64,000 nt of DNA from Diogma glabrata (taxonomy: Eukaryota; Arthropoda; Insecta; Diptera; Cylindrotomidae): NCBI GenBank assembly GCA_963693315.1, contig OY856188.1, positions 147,869,096 through 147,933,095 of the forward strand, read 5' to 3'. The position numbers and the translations under genes are program-made. Of the stretch, positions 54,248-64,000 are shown one piece after another; within the stretch, counting starts at the first letter, position 1, and each line of letters begins with the position of its first letter. The notes below the pieces were generated by a model. That model was not told where the DNA came from, ran no database searches, and saw only the letters and a program-made list of their open reading frames with translations.

Positions 54248-57200
54248 CTATTTAATTCCTATTTTAGTTTGCAGGAACTCGAGCCTTTTCCGTTGCAGAG
54301 GTTTCGTTAAAATGTCAGCCAACTGATGTTCTGTTGAAATCTTACAGACTATCATTTCTCCTTCAGTTGCCTTTTCTCTAACAAAAAAGTGTTTGACTCT
54401 TATGTGCTTAGTCCTTTTGTGAAATTCCGGATTATATGATAATTTTAAAGCAGCTGAATTATCAACAAATAACAATGGTGTTTTCTTTAAATTAATTACT
54501 TCGTTGAATAATCTTTTCAACCAAACCAATTCTCTGGTTGCTTCGCTTGCTGCTATTATTTCAGCTTCTGTGGTTGAAGTTGCAACTACTGACTGACGTT
54601 GACTCATCCATGTAATAGCACCGTTTGCATATAATGAAATAACACCAAAAGTTGATCTGCCAGAATTCATACACCCAGCAAAGTCAGCATCACTATAACA
54701 CGATAAACTGTTTTCACCAGAATATAAATATTTTATTCCCATTTCAGCAGTACCAGCCACAAATCTAAAAACTCTTTTTATTTGAACAACATTTTCTATT
54801 GAATAATTTTCTAAAAATCTTGATAGGTAGCCAATTGTATAAGCCAAATCTGGTCTTGTACCAACCATTAAGTACATTAAACCGCCCAATGCTTGTCTAT
54901 AAGGGAACAAAACATTATTATTTTTTGTTGATTCTTCTGAGTTCTTCGACATGGGAGTTGCTACAGGTCTGCAATCTTTAAAATTAAATTTTTCTATGAG
55001 TCGTTTAGCATAAGATTGTTGAGAAATTTTTATCCCATCTTCATCTTGGTTAATTTCTAGTCCCAAGAAATATGTTGCTTCTTTGAACGTAATTTTGAAT
55101 TCATTTTTCAATTTATGAATTAATAATTTTAGATCTTCTTTATGTGTTACTGCTACTAAGCCGTCGTCTACATATAAAACAATAAAAATCCGTCTACCAT
55201 CAAATTCATTATAAAATAAGCAATTATCAGCTTTACTTTGATGAAAATTCAATTTTGTTAAAAATTCTACAAATCTGTTATTCCAGCAACGTGGAGCTTG
55301 TTTCAAGCCGTACAGACTTTTCTTAAGTCTACAAACTTTTGTAGATCCATCACTATAGCCTTCAGGCTGATCAATGAATATGGTTTCTTCTAATTTTCCA
55401 TACAAAAAGGCAGTTGAAACATCAAATTGTAACAAATGCATCTTTTCTTTTGCTGCAATGCTTAGAATGCATCGAACTGTACTTAATCTCGCTACAGAGC
55501 TAAAGGTTTCTTGGAAATCAATTCCCTTTTGTTGTTTAAATCCTTTAGCGACTAGTCGAGCTTTGAACTTGTCTATGCTACCGTTAGGATTTAATTTTAA
55601 GCGATAAACCCATTTGCATGGCAAAGGTTTCATATTTAACGGTAAATTTTCTAAATCCCATACTTGATTCTCATTTAATGAATCAATTTCATCATCCATT
55701 GCCTTTTGCCAATCTTTGCAAAATTCATTATTGATAGCTTGTTCATAAGATTCTGGAATTTTTGAATCGGTTATGAAATGTTCTGCTGACATTACAAAAT
55801 CTTCCAGATGTGCAGGCGTTTTTAGTTTGTTACGATCACGAAGATTTTTCTTGTTATCAAAAATTTCGATACTTTCATTTCTCTCGTCTTCTGATTCATC
55901 CTCATTTTCATTATCGTCTGCTTTCTCTGATTCATTTGAGTCAAGTAATTCATTTTCTGACTCAGTAAAATGTTCACTATTTTCATTCCCATTAATATTT
56001 CTTTCAATATCATCAAATGGAAGGTTTACGGTTTGATTTTCTTCAATATCTAGACATCCAGCAGGTTTTTCTTGAAATATTACATCTCTGGATACAATCA
56101 ATTTACCTTTTTCTTGACTCCAAATTCGATATCTTTCATCACCATCGTAGCCAACTAAATAACCCTCTTCGGCTTTTTTATCCATTTTTCTTCTTTTTTG
56201 ACATGGAATATGAGCAAAGCATTTTGAACCAATAATTCTTAAATGTTTAACACGAGGTTTTTTGCCAACCCATAGTTCATAAGGTGATTTAAGCCTTTCA
56301 GATGACTTTCCTGTTCTATTTAAAACATAAAGAGCCGTCGAAGTAAATTCAGCCCAAAATTCATCTGAAAATTTGTAATCTTTATTACTGTATTTGTAGG
56401 TTCTAGCCATTTCAATAATTGTTCTGTTGTCACGCTCAACAATGCCATTTTGTTCAGGCGTGTAAGGGGCTGTTAACTTTCGACTTATTCCATTTTTATT
56501 TAAAATTAATTTGACATCATTATTATCAAATTCACCGCCATTGTCACTAATAAATTCTTTAATTTTATGCCCTAATTTATCGGCATTTGCTAACATATTC
56601 AATAAACAATGTTTAACTTCTGATTTTTCTTTAACAAAGTATCCATATCTATATTTTGTGTATGCATCTTTAAATACGACTAAATACTTATTCTTCTGGA
56701 ATGATTCGGAAAATGGTCCACACACATCTCCAGATATTAATTCACCAGGAGTTTTAGCACTTTCTCTAGTACCAAATGGCAGTCTGTGACTCTTTCCATA
56801 AACACATGATTCACATAAATCTTTGTCAACATTTAAATGTATACCAAATTCTTCTTTCAACTTTGATTGAATATACTTTTTATCTTGATGACCCCATCTT
56901 TCATGATAAATTTGTAAAAGTGAAAACTTATTTTCAGTAGCTGCTGCAATAACGTTTTCAGAAACATCATTTGTGTTAATTGTAACAAAATTTGCTTTAA
57001 ATAGTGCTCCATTTCTTTTACGATTACCGGTTAGTACAATTTTATCATCAATTGCTAAAGAACATTCTGTAGTTGTTGATTTAAATATACTATTTGTGTT
57101 TCTGTCTTGACAGGCTAAAACAGAAAAAAGATTTTTAGAAATTTTTGGTACATACCACACATCTTTCAAAACTAATTCTTCATTTTGTTCTCCAACTCTT

Positions 57201-58312
57201 GAACAAATTGGGATTGATCCTTTTCCCAAAGTAGTTAAATTTTCACTACCAGCCGATTTAATACTGCATGGCTGATTAAACTTTTCAAAATTAACAAATA
57301 CATCTGGCAGATTCGTAACATGTTTTGTTGCGCCATTGTCTATCCACCAGGATTCTGAATTATCTTCTGACAAATTGAGTTCTTCATCATCTGGATGCAT
57401 CACTGATAACAAAAACGGTTTTGCTATTGTGACATTACTTTGTGTTTGTGATTGCACAGTTATCATGGATTGTGCAGTTTGTGCTGTTGGTTTAGGAGGC
57501 CTTCCATCAGCATTCCATTTTCGGCATTCATTTATCCAATGTCCTAATTTATTGCAGTAATGACATGAAGAAGTTTTTCTTGATTTATACGATTTTGATT
57601 TTAAATTAACTTTTGACATATTATTTTGATATTGTTCTTGCCTAGGTGTTTTAATTACTAAAACTTCATTGTTGCTGGTTTCTGCTTTTGCAAAATTTCT
57701 TTCAAACATACATAGTTGGGATGACAGTTCATCAAAGGAACGTGATTCTTTTTGTGTTAATAACATCCAACTTGCTTTAAAATTTTCAAATTGACTTGGT
57801 AAAATACTTATTATTTTACAAATTAAAAGTAGATCTGGAAGACTATTTTCTTGAATTTCTTTCAATCCATTATTTAAGTCATTCCATAAACTTTTCAATT
57901 TAGCTACATGTGTTGCAACATCATCATTCGGCAACCAACTAAAAGCAAAGAAATCGGCACATACCTTGAACATTTGATCTTTTGAGCTTGCCTCAAAGTT
58001 TTTACGTAACGCTTCCCATGTATCAAAAGCTGTTTCAGCATCCATAATTTTTTGATACACTGACTCGGTAATTGCTGCTGTTATAATCGACTTGGCGAAA
58101 CTGTTTGCTTTTCTGAACGATTCTAACTGTTCCTCATATTTTTTATTTTCATCTGGTGTTGCATTAGCCCCAGGTTTTACAGGTTTAACTAGTTTCCCAT
58201 CAACTACATCCAGTGCATTCTTTTGGTAATCAAGAATATCTCTGATTCTTCTTTTCCATATAAGCCAATCATTTTCGTTACTTAATAGTTTCACTGATTT
58301 TATTAAATTCAT
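54248..58312 (-). CDS. Copia-D Gag-Pol polyprotein (1354 residues)
   Basis: The frame opens at 58450 inside the LTR, but the methionine at 58312 (MNLIKSVKLL), just past the primer site, is the likely start. In order: UBN2-type Gag; CCHC knuckle CHYCNKLGHWINEC (250-263); protease with DNGA (325-328), where DSGA or DTGA is usual; integrase zinc region H...CESC and catalytic D529, D590, E626 (spacing 35); RT with QFDVSTAFLYG and YVDD (1047-1050); RNase H D1208 (SDADFAG), TTEAE and D1284, ending ADILTKPL. This is the copia order, with integrase before RT. There is no stop or frameshift. The protease Asn is the only unusual catalytic-loop residue. Confidence 0.95.
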   Translation of the reverse strand: MNLIKSVKLLSNENDWLIWKRRIRDILDYQKNALDVVDGKLVKPVKPGANATPDENKKYEEQLESFRKANSFAKSIITAAITESVYQKIMDAETAFDTWEALRKNFEASSKDQMFKVCADFFAFSWLPNDDVATHVAKLKSLWNDLNNGLKEIQENSLPDLLLICKIISILPSQFENFKASWMLLTQKESRSFDELSSQLCMFERNFAKAETSNNEVLVIKTPRQEQYQNNMSKVNLKSKSYKSRKTSSCHYCNKLGHWINECRKWNADGRPPKPTAQTAQSMITVQSQTQSNVTIAKPFLLSVMHPDDEELNLSEDNSESWWIDNGATKHVTNLPDVFVNFEKFNQPCSIKSAGSENLTTLGKGSIPICSRVGEQNEELVLKDVWYVPKISKNLFSVLACQDRNTNSIFKSTTTECSLAIDDKIVLTGNRKRNGALFKANFVTINTNDVSENVIAAATENKFSLLQIYHERWGHQDKKYIQSKLKEEFGIHLNVDKDLCESCVYGKSHRLPFGTRESAKTPGELISGDVCGPFSESFQKNKYLVVFKDAYTKYRYGYFVKEKSEVKHCLLNMLANADKLGHKIKEFISDNGGEFDNNDVKLILNKNGISRKLTAPYTPEQNGIVERDNRTIIEMARTYKYSNKDYKFSDEFWAEFTSTALYVLNRTGKSSERLKSPYELWVGKKPRVKHLRIIGSKCFAHIPCQKRRKMDKKAEEGYLVGYDGDERYRIWSQEKGKLIVSRDVIFQEKPAGCLDIEENQTVNLPFDDIERNINGNENSEHFTESENELLDSNESEKADDNENEDESEDERNESIEIFDNKKNLRDRNKLKTPAHLEDFVMSAEHFITDSKIPESYEQAINNEFCKDWQKAMDDEIDSLNENQVWDLENLPLNMKPLPCKWVYRLKLNPNGSIDKFKARLVAKGFKQQKGIDFQETFSSVARLSTVRCILSIAAKEKMHLLQFDVSTAFLYGKLEETIFIDQPEGYSDGSTKVCRLKKSLYGLKQAPRCWNNRFVEFLTKLNFHQSKADNCLFYNEFDGRRIFIVLYVDDGLVAVTHKEDLKLLIHKLKNEFKITFKEATYFLGLEINQDEDGIKISQQSYAKRLIEKFNFKDCRPVATPMSKNSEESTKNNNVLFPYRQALGGLMYLMVGTRPDLAYTIGYLSRFLENYSIENVVQIKRVFRFVAGTAEMGIKYLYSGENSLSCYSDADFAGCMNSGRSTFGVISLYANGAITWMSQRQSVVATSTTEAEIIAASEATRELVWLKRLFNEVINLKKTPLLFVDNSAALKLSYNPEFHKRTKHIRVKHFFVREKATEGEMIVCKISTEHQLADILTKPLQRKRLEFLQTKIGIK

Positions 58313-58320
58313 TTTCGCTT

Positions 58321-58336
58321 GTCTGGGACCATAACC
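58321..58336 (-). promoter_or_regulatory. Copia-D primer binding site, initiator tRNA-Met type
   Basis: GGTTATGGTCCCAGAC begins three bases after the 5' LTR. Copia elements prime from an internal fragment of initiator tRNA-Met around GGTTATGGGCCCAG; one base differs here. Confidence 0.75.
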
Positions 58337-58339
58337 TAT

Positions 58340-58644
58340 TGTTGTTTTTACAGGCAAACGTGTTTCTTCACCTGTAAAGCGATATTTAAGCAGCGATGTT
58401 GGATTCACACTTAATCTAACTTGGTTTAGAAAGTAAATTGTAACAAACAACTTTAGTGAAACTTTATAATTTATTATTATTATATGTAACTTTACATTAA
58501 TGAATAATATGAAAGATTAACTTAACCATGTATTCTTAACATTTTTAAGGTTAGAAAAAGAATGGCGCTGTTTGTCAAAGTGTCAAAACAGCAAAGTAAT
58601 TTTAATCAATATATATAGAATACATTTGGGCAAAGTATTCAGCA
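58340..58644 (-). repeat. Copia-D 5' LTR
   Basis: It is 305 bp and differs from the 3' LTR at about three positions (CATTAATG for CAAAAATG, CAGCA for CAACA). Confidence 0.93.
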
Positions 58645-59103
58645 TGTCTGCGTGCGCTCTCAAGCGAAATCTGTAGCACACAGAAGTCTGAAAATTTGCC
58701 AGGAGAAGGCCAATAGGTACTAATGCACCTCGGAGCCAAAATTTTAAAATTTAATTTAGTTTTTTTTAATTATTAATTTTAATTTTCCTAATGGTTAAAT
58801 GTATGCCTAAGTGTATATTATATTTTATACTTGGCTTTTTATTCAACTTTCACTCAGTTATCTTTGCTCGATTTTTTTTCCGCAAAACAGAATTACCATC
58901 CAAATGGAAAATTAAAGTATAATGTGACAAACAAATTCATTTAGATGAAAATTATAGACATTTATATATTTATTATATACATACAATTATATGCATCCAA
59001 CGCATTACGTTGCAATAAATATTTCTAATTTACAACAAACATGTTCTTGGTTTGGTGTATATACATATGTAATACATATTTCATTTGGTTTATATATATG
59101 TTA
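58645..59103. other. AT-rich stretch without recognisable gene
   Basis: Nothing identifiable was found. The last three bases (TTA, 59101-59103) may be the left target duplication of the MITE that follows. Confidence 0.45.
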
Positions 59104-59155
59104 TGGTGCTATTACACACAAATTAAATTCAGTTGCTATCATCAACTTTTCAGAT

Positions 59156-62100
59156 CTCCCTCTCTCTCTCTCTGGCGTTTACATCCCATGGAGAAATTTT
59201 GCCGTCTGTGCAATCAGCTTCCAATCGTCTCGTTCCATGACCAGTTGACCCCAGTTTCGACATCTTATATCACAAAGGTCTTGGCTGATGTCATCACGCC
59301 AGCGTTGTCTAGGTCTTCCTCTTCGACGAACACCAGCTGGTTGTTGTTGGGACGCTTTTTTAATCATTCTATCTAATGGAGCCCTTTCTACATGACCAAA
59401 CCATCTAATCCGGTTAGATTTAATGAATCCGATTACATCGCAGCCTCCAAGAAGCTGTCTGATTTCATGATTCATTCGGATTCTATACTGATTTTCAGCA
59501 ACTTTACATGGACCATAAATTGTTCGTATGACTTTCCTCTCGAATGTTGATAGAATTCTACAATCGGAGGAAGTCAGTGTCCAGCTTTCGCTTCCAAAGA
59601 TAAGCACAGGTCGAATCAATGCTTTGTAAAGTGTGAGTTTGCACGACTGCGAAAGATGTTTGGATCGCAAAAGTTTTGAGTATGCGTAGAAAACTCTGTA
59701 TGCGGCTGAGACACGGGCTTTAATATCTGCCTGCATGTCATTTGACGATGTTATTACAGACCCGAGGTATTTGAAGTTTTCTACACGTTCCACTTCATAG
59801 TCGCCAGTATTCAAATTGCCGGGAGGTATATTCCTGGATGTTGTTAAAAGTTTAGTCTTGCCGGTGTTAATGCATAATCCAAGTCGTTTAGCATTTCTTT
59901 CAAGCTGAGAGAGACTATCCTTGATATTGCTTGTTCTACGTCCGAGAAGCACAATATCATCTGCATAGCCAAGAATTTGACTAGATTTGTTAAATATACA
60001 GTTTTGTGTCTCAATGCGGCTTTTTCTTATCGCGTACTCAAGCGCCAAATTAAATAGTACGGGCGCGAGTGCACCACCTTGTCGAACACCTGATGTTATA
60101 TCAAAAGAGTCAGAAACTGACCCTTCGATTACTATTCTACAGTTTGATCCCGATGTTGTGAGTTTGCACAGAGAAACAAGTTTCGCTGGAATACCAAGGC
60201 ATATGAGTGCAGACCAGAGGTTGTCGCGGATGATGCTATCATATGCTTGCTTGAAATCAACGTAGAGCTGGTGAATGCTGATGTTGTACTCCCAACATTT
60301 TTCCAGAATCATTCTTAAGGTAATACATTGATCTGTGGTTGAACGGTTGGGACGAAAACCACACTGATAGTCGCCGATGATAGATTCGGCGAACAGGATG
60401 AGCCGAGCGAGTACGACATTAGCTAGTATTTTATATGCAGTGTTCAACAGTGCGATGCCACGATAATTTGCACACTTTAGGCGGTCACCTTTTTTATGTA
60501 GCGGAACAATGAGAGCTGTTTTCCATTCAGCAGGTAGTTCTTCTTGGTCCCAGATTGCAAGAATCAGATCATATATACGTGAGACCAGAGCTGCTCCTCC
60601 ATTCTTAAATAGTTCTGCAGGGATTCCATCGATACCTGGTGATTTGCCAGTTTTTAATTTTTTGATGGCAGCTTCCACCTCTTCTATTGTTGGGTAAGGG
60701 ACAAAAATCTCCTCACTTGAGGGAGCAATTGCTCGAATAGGATGAACTTCATTCGTCCTATTCAGTAGGTCTTGAAAGTGGGATCGTCATACTTCCAGCA
60801 CATCACGTTCACTTGTTGTAAGCTCGTTGTTTCCATTTTTGATGGCTGTATGTAGATCTTGGGTGGAAATCTTTGGTCATATTCCGCGTATTGGCAAAAC
60901 ACTCTTTCGAATTTCCATTAGCCGCATTGTGGTTGATGTTTTCGATACAGCTCTTCATGTGTTCGCGTTTCTTTTTCCGTAGGAGTTTTGCTGAGGCTTT
61001 TCTGGCGCATAGATAATCAGCTTGGGAGCTTCGGGTGTTTCTTGTTAACCATTTTTCTCGCAGTTTTTGTTTGTGCTCAATGCTTTCGCGGCACTCGTCG
61101 TCAAACCATTCGTTACGTGATTTCGGTGATTGTTTTCCGATTGTAGTTTGTGCTGCGGATATGATGGTTGATTGAAGCGTTTGCCATTTTTCTTGTATGT
61201 TTAATGGCATCTCAGATGGGATGTCATGCTCTTCTATGCTTTGCGTTAAAATTTCCTGATATCTATTCAGTGTTTCCAGGTGTTTAAATGCTTCGACATT
61301 CCAGCGCACGGTCTTTTTTGCTTGCCTATTAAATGTAGATGATAATTTGCATTTATACTTAAAGATGACAAGCATATGATCGGTGTCCATATCAGCACCT
61401 CTGTATGATCGAACGTCAGTTACACTTGTAGAGTGTCTCTTAGAAATCATGACGTAATCGATTTGGTTTTCAGTTCAATTCGTTCAATCGTTTGATTTCC
61501 ACGTTGCTTTGTGGATTCTCTTATGAGGAAAGAAAGTGCTAAATATTACTAGATCATACATCATAGCCAGTTCAGCTGCGCGAAAGCCGTTATTGTTACT
61601 AGTATGATGCAAGCTGTTAGGGCCGACATGTGTTTTAAGTTCTGCACTTCTACCAATTTGCGCATTGAAGTCACCTACCACGATTTTTATATCGTGCCGC
61701 GGGATGTTATTGATGACTTCTTCGAGTTCTAGAAAGAACAGGTCTTTAATGTCATCTGTTTTGTCTTCAGTAGGTGCATGAACATTGATGATCGTTACAT
61801 TAAATTTTTGCGTACGGATTCTCATTGTGCATATCCGCATATTAATTGGGCGAAAGTCGATAACATGTTGATTCACGCGACGATGTATGAGAAAGCCAAT
61901 TCAAAATTCTCCTCCGTTTTCATGACCGCCATAGTAGAGAGTGTATCCCTTGGCTGTTTCGTGTATTCCACTCCCTGGCCATCTTAGTTCTTGTAAGGTT
62001 ACTATATCCAGTATTGATTTGGTTTGTAAGTTTTAGTAGATCTCCTGGTCTTCGAAGGCTTAGCACGTACCAGGTTCCCGCCATGGTGCAGAATCATTGA

Positions 62101-62200
62101 GTATAAGCAGTATTTACTCTGCCCCTCTCAACTACACCAATTCTGTTAGCGTTACCCATGTAGCACGGCGTGGACGTAGAATTTCGGATTTCACTACCCT
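59156..62200 (-). mobile_element. Near full-length RTE-clade LINE, 12-bp TSD
   Basis: AACTTTTCAGAT occurs immediately on both sides (59144-59155, 62201-62212). The element-strand 3' end is a (GA)n tract, as RTE elements end in short repeats instead of poly(A). At 3045 bp it is about the family's full length, with a short 5' UTR of about 115 bp. Confidence 0.9.
59179..62084 (-). pseudogene. RTE ORF: endonuclease and reverse transcriptase, several lesions
   Basis: The likely start is ATG 62084. The endonuclease spans about 62084-61380 (GDFNAQIG, NQIDYVMISKR, TDHMLV). RT follows, with KSPGIDGIPAELFK, NYRGIALL, SGVRQGGALAPVLFN and YADD, then the RTE tail GRPRQRWRDDI, ending at 59179. Lesions: frameshifts near 62020 and 61905, an in-frame stop at 61484-61486 or nearby, a TGA near 60790 replacing a probable Trp, and a shift near 60800. 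The last 499 codons are clean. The RNA-copying active site survives, but the full protein cannot be made. Confidence 0.9.
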
Positions 62201-62212
62201 AACTTTTCAGAT

Positions 62213-62690
62213 GGTAGTATTTATTATTTTTGACTGTAGATGGCGAAAAGATCAAAATCTGCAAGCAAATACAAATAACTTTACGAAGTAATAATAATTT
62301 TTAAACAACAATTTGTCAAAAAATCATTAGTTATTTAGTATTAATATTATATTAAATAATCGATTATATCTAAATTAGTGCTATATAAATTGTAAATAAA
62401 TTATATACTGTATAATGGTGCTATTACACACAAATTAAATTCAGTTGCTATCATCAACTTAGTAGTATTTATTTATAGTATTTATTTTTAGTATTTATTA
62501 TTTTTGACTGTAGATGGCGAAAAGCTCAAAAACTGCAAGAAAATACAAATAACTTTACGAAGTAATATTAATTTTTAAACAACAATTTCTACAAAAATCA
62601 TTAGTTATTTAGTATTGATATTATGTTATGTAATCGATTATATCTAAATGAGTGGTATATAAATTGTAAATAAATTATATACTGTAAAAG
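62213..62690. repeat. Direct repeats from nested copies of MITE E
   Basis: GACTGTAGATGGCGAAAAG to TATATACTGTA is present at about 62232-62412 (outer copy) and 62506-62687 (inner copy), about 95% identical by eye. A second pair, 62690-63159 and 63163-63630, is the right half of the same two copies. Confidence 0.85.
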
Positions 62691-63159
62691 CAAATCAAAC
62701 GTCAAAATGGCGACAACACATTTTAGAGCAATTGTTGTAGCTTGTACAATAAGAAAATGCGCTAAGATTTAAAAAAAAATGTGAATCCAAAATACGTAAA
62801 GAAAACGTAAAATTTTTACATTAAAATCTTGAAAATATGCATTTAATTATTTTATACCTAATATAATATAATTATTATTGAGATTTTAATATGAAAATCA
62901 ATTAATGTGATAATCGGTTTTGAACCGGTTGAATTTGCAGATGAAATCATCTGACAATTTTCTAGCAGTTAATTAGTAAACCAAATAATTTTTCAAAAAG
63001 TCAGTTGCTATCAGCTAACTTTTCTTGCAGTTTTTATATCTATCTCGCGCATGCTATCCCTCTTTTCCTCATGCAAAATATTTTTCATCAACTTTTCAGA
63101 TTATGGTAACTGCAAAATTGATTATGGGAGCTGAATTTAATTTGTGTGTAATAGCACCA
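62416..63159. mobile_element. Inner MITE E, 744 bp, TSD TAA
   Basis: Perfect 29-bp terminal inverted repeats begin TGGTGCTATTACACACAA. TAA precedes (62413-62415) and follows (63160-63162). It sits in the middle of another member of its own family. There is no coding capacity. PIF/Harbinger-like by TSD length, but the assignment is tentative. Confidence 0.88.
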
Positions 63160-63630
63160 TAAGCAAATAAAACGTCAAAATGGCGACACCACATTATAGA
63201 GCAATTGTTGTAGCTTGTACAATAAGAAAATGCGCTAAGATTTGAAAAAAAAATGAATCGAAAATACGTAAAAAAAAACGTAAAACTTTCACATTACAAT
63301 CTTGAAAATATGTATTTAATCATTTTATACCTAAAAAAAAAAAAAATATAATATAATTTTTATTATGATTTTAATATGAAAATCAATTAATGTGATAATC
63401 GGTTTTGAACCGGTTGAATTTGCAGATGAAATCATCTGACAATTTTCTAGCAGTAATTGGTAAACCAAATAATTTTTCAAAAAGTCAGTTGCTATCAGCT
63501 AACTTTTCTTGCAGTTTTTATATCTATCTCGCGCATGCTATCCCTCTTTTTCTCATACAAAATATTTTTCATCAACTTCTCAGATTATGGTAACTGCAAA
63601 ATTGATTATGGCAGCTGAATTTAATTTGTG

Positions 63631-63853
63631 TGTATTAAATAAAACACACAGTTTTATAAACAGAGTCTTTAAACTCAAATTCAATTATAACTTTATTGAA
63701 TATACACTTCATACACTTCAACAGGTTTTAGCAGACTGAACAACATTATATAATATGAAACAAACTTCATAACTATTACATATATAAAATAAATTGTACC
63801 AATATAACAAAATAATGGATATTAGAATTGACATTAATACCAACTTTCTAATA
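63631..63853 (-). repeat. Copia-2 3' LTR (about 223 bp)
   Basis: It begins TGTATTAAATAAAAC on the plus strand. On the element strand it starts right after the purine-rich GAGGAGGAG (63854-63862). Its position interrupts the right terminus of the outer MITE. Confidence 0.7.
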
Positions 63854-64000
63854 CTCCTCCTCAATTCTACATATTCCAATTAACTTCATAAACTTCATAA
63901 ACTTATCACGTTTTAAACCTTTTGTATATAAATCAGCAATTTGATCATTAGTTTGAACATACTTAATTTCTACATTATTATTAATAATTTCATCTCTAAT
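63848..64000 (-). CDS. Copia-2 polyprotein, C-terminal end of RNase H (cut by window edge)
   Basis: The minus-strand frame is open from the window edge and reads VEIKYVQTNDQIADLYTKGL, the conserved end of copia RNase H, then about 20 residues to TAG at 63848-63850. It differs clearly from Copia-D (ADILTKPL), so it is a second copia family. The rest lies beyond the window. Confidence 0.85.
   Translation of the reverse strand: MRDEIINNNVEIKYVQTNDQIADLYTKGLKRDKFMKFMKLIGICRIEEEY

Larger units (their letters stand above)
53903..58644 (-). mobile_element. Copia-D: complete Ty1/copia element, 4.7 kb
   Basis: Two 305-bp LTRs (53903-54207, 58340-58644) with about three differences flank a single intact gag-pol frame. 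The primer site and polypurine tract are in the expected places. The flanks (CTTAT on the left, TGTCT on the right) do not match, so the target duplication has been lost or one end was rearranged. Confidence 0.95.
59104..63630. mobile_element. Outer MITE (family E), split by an RTE LINE and an inner copy of itself
   Basis: The left terminus TGGTGCTATTACACAC is at 59104. The body resumes after the RTE at 62201, is broken again at 62415 by the inner copy, continues from 63160, and ends in CTGAATTTAATTTGTG at 63630, where a copia LTR has removed or displaced the last bases. Removing the three insertions leaves a sequence colinear with the inner element. Confidence 0.85.

Noticed and set aside
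55773..56036. Plus-strand Ser-rich frame
   Set aside because: It is the antisense shadow of the acidic linker of the Copia-D polyprotein.

Overview
The window is a transposable-element cluster from an AT-rich animal genome, most likely an insect. The evidence for this is the mix of element types: Ty3/gypsy elements with 4-bp target duplications, copia elements with an initiator-tRNA-Met-type primer site, a Penelope-like element, RTE and CR1/jockey-like LINEs, PIF/Harbinger-like MITEs, and a spliced tyrosine recombinase. I found no host gene, rRNA, functional tRNA or CRISPR array. Almost every kilobase is an element, part of one, or a repeat, and several elements sit inside others. Most boundaries below come from target-site duplications (TSDs) read directly in the sequence.

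Region 1-25.97 kb. The 3' end of a LINE (1-1265) enters from the left edge. From 3085 to about 25628 lies an old minus-strand Ty3/gypsy element (Ty3-A). It is split by a 15.6-kb Ty3/gypsy element (Ty3-B, 4684-20272, TSD AACA) and by a block holding a tyrosine-recombinase gene (about 21.4-24.25 kb). Ty3-B has 3.75-kb LTRs that are 99.8% identical by eye and contain two satellite arrays. Its primer site matches tRNA-Lys, its Gag begins with a RING-H2 finger, and pol follows by a -1 frameshift. A 339-bp repeat lies outside each end of Ty3-A in inverted orientation.

Region 26-34 kb. Three pieces of one LINE family lie here, one of them an endonuclease/RT chimera. A partly duplicated segment carries, in one copy only, a 2.59-kb head-to-head LTR palindrome (29910-32500, TSD TAAT; the other copy is the empty site).

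Region 34.6-47.7 kb. A Penelope-like element is split by Ty3-C (37168-47373, TSD GCTC). Ty3-C has equal-length 1130-bp LTRs with no difference that I could see, intact gag and pol frames, and a 188-codon extra ORF in its leader. It is the best candidate for a recently active element.

Region 47.7-64 kb. This part holds a GGTAAG-rich minisatellite, a 444-bp palindrome, a MITE inside an inverted repeat, and a copia fragment split by a solo LTR of the Ty3-C family (TSD ACGT). An intact copia element follows (53903-58644). The end of the window is a MITE that contains a near full-length RTE LINE (12-bp TSD), a second MITE of its own family (TSD TAA) and the 3' end of another copia.

The elements function as separate parasites. 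The genomic order mainly records insertion history: Ty3-B is younger than Ty3-A, Ty3-C younger than the Penelope element, and the RTE and inner MITE younger than the outer MITE.
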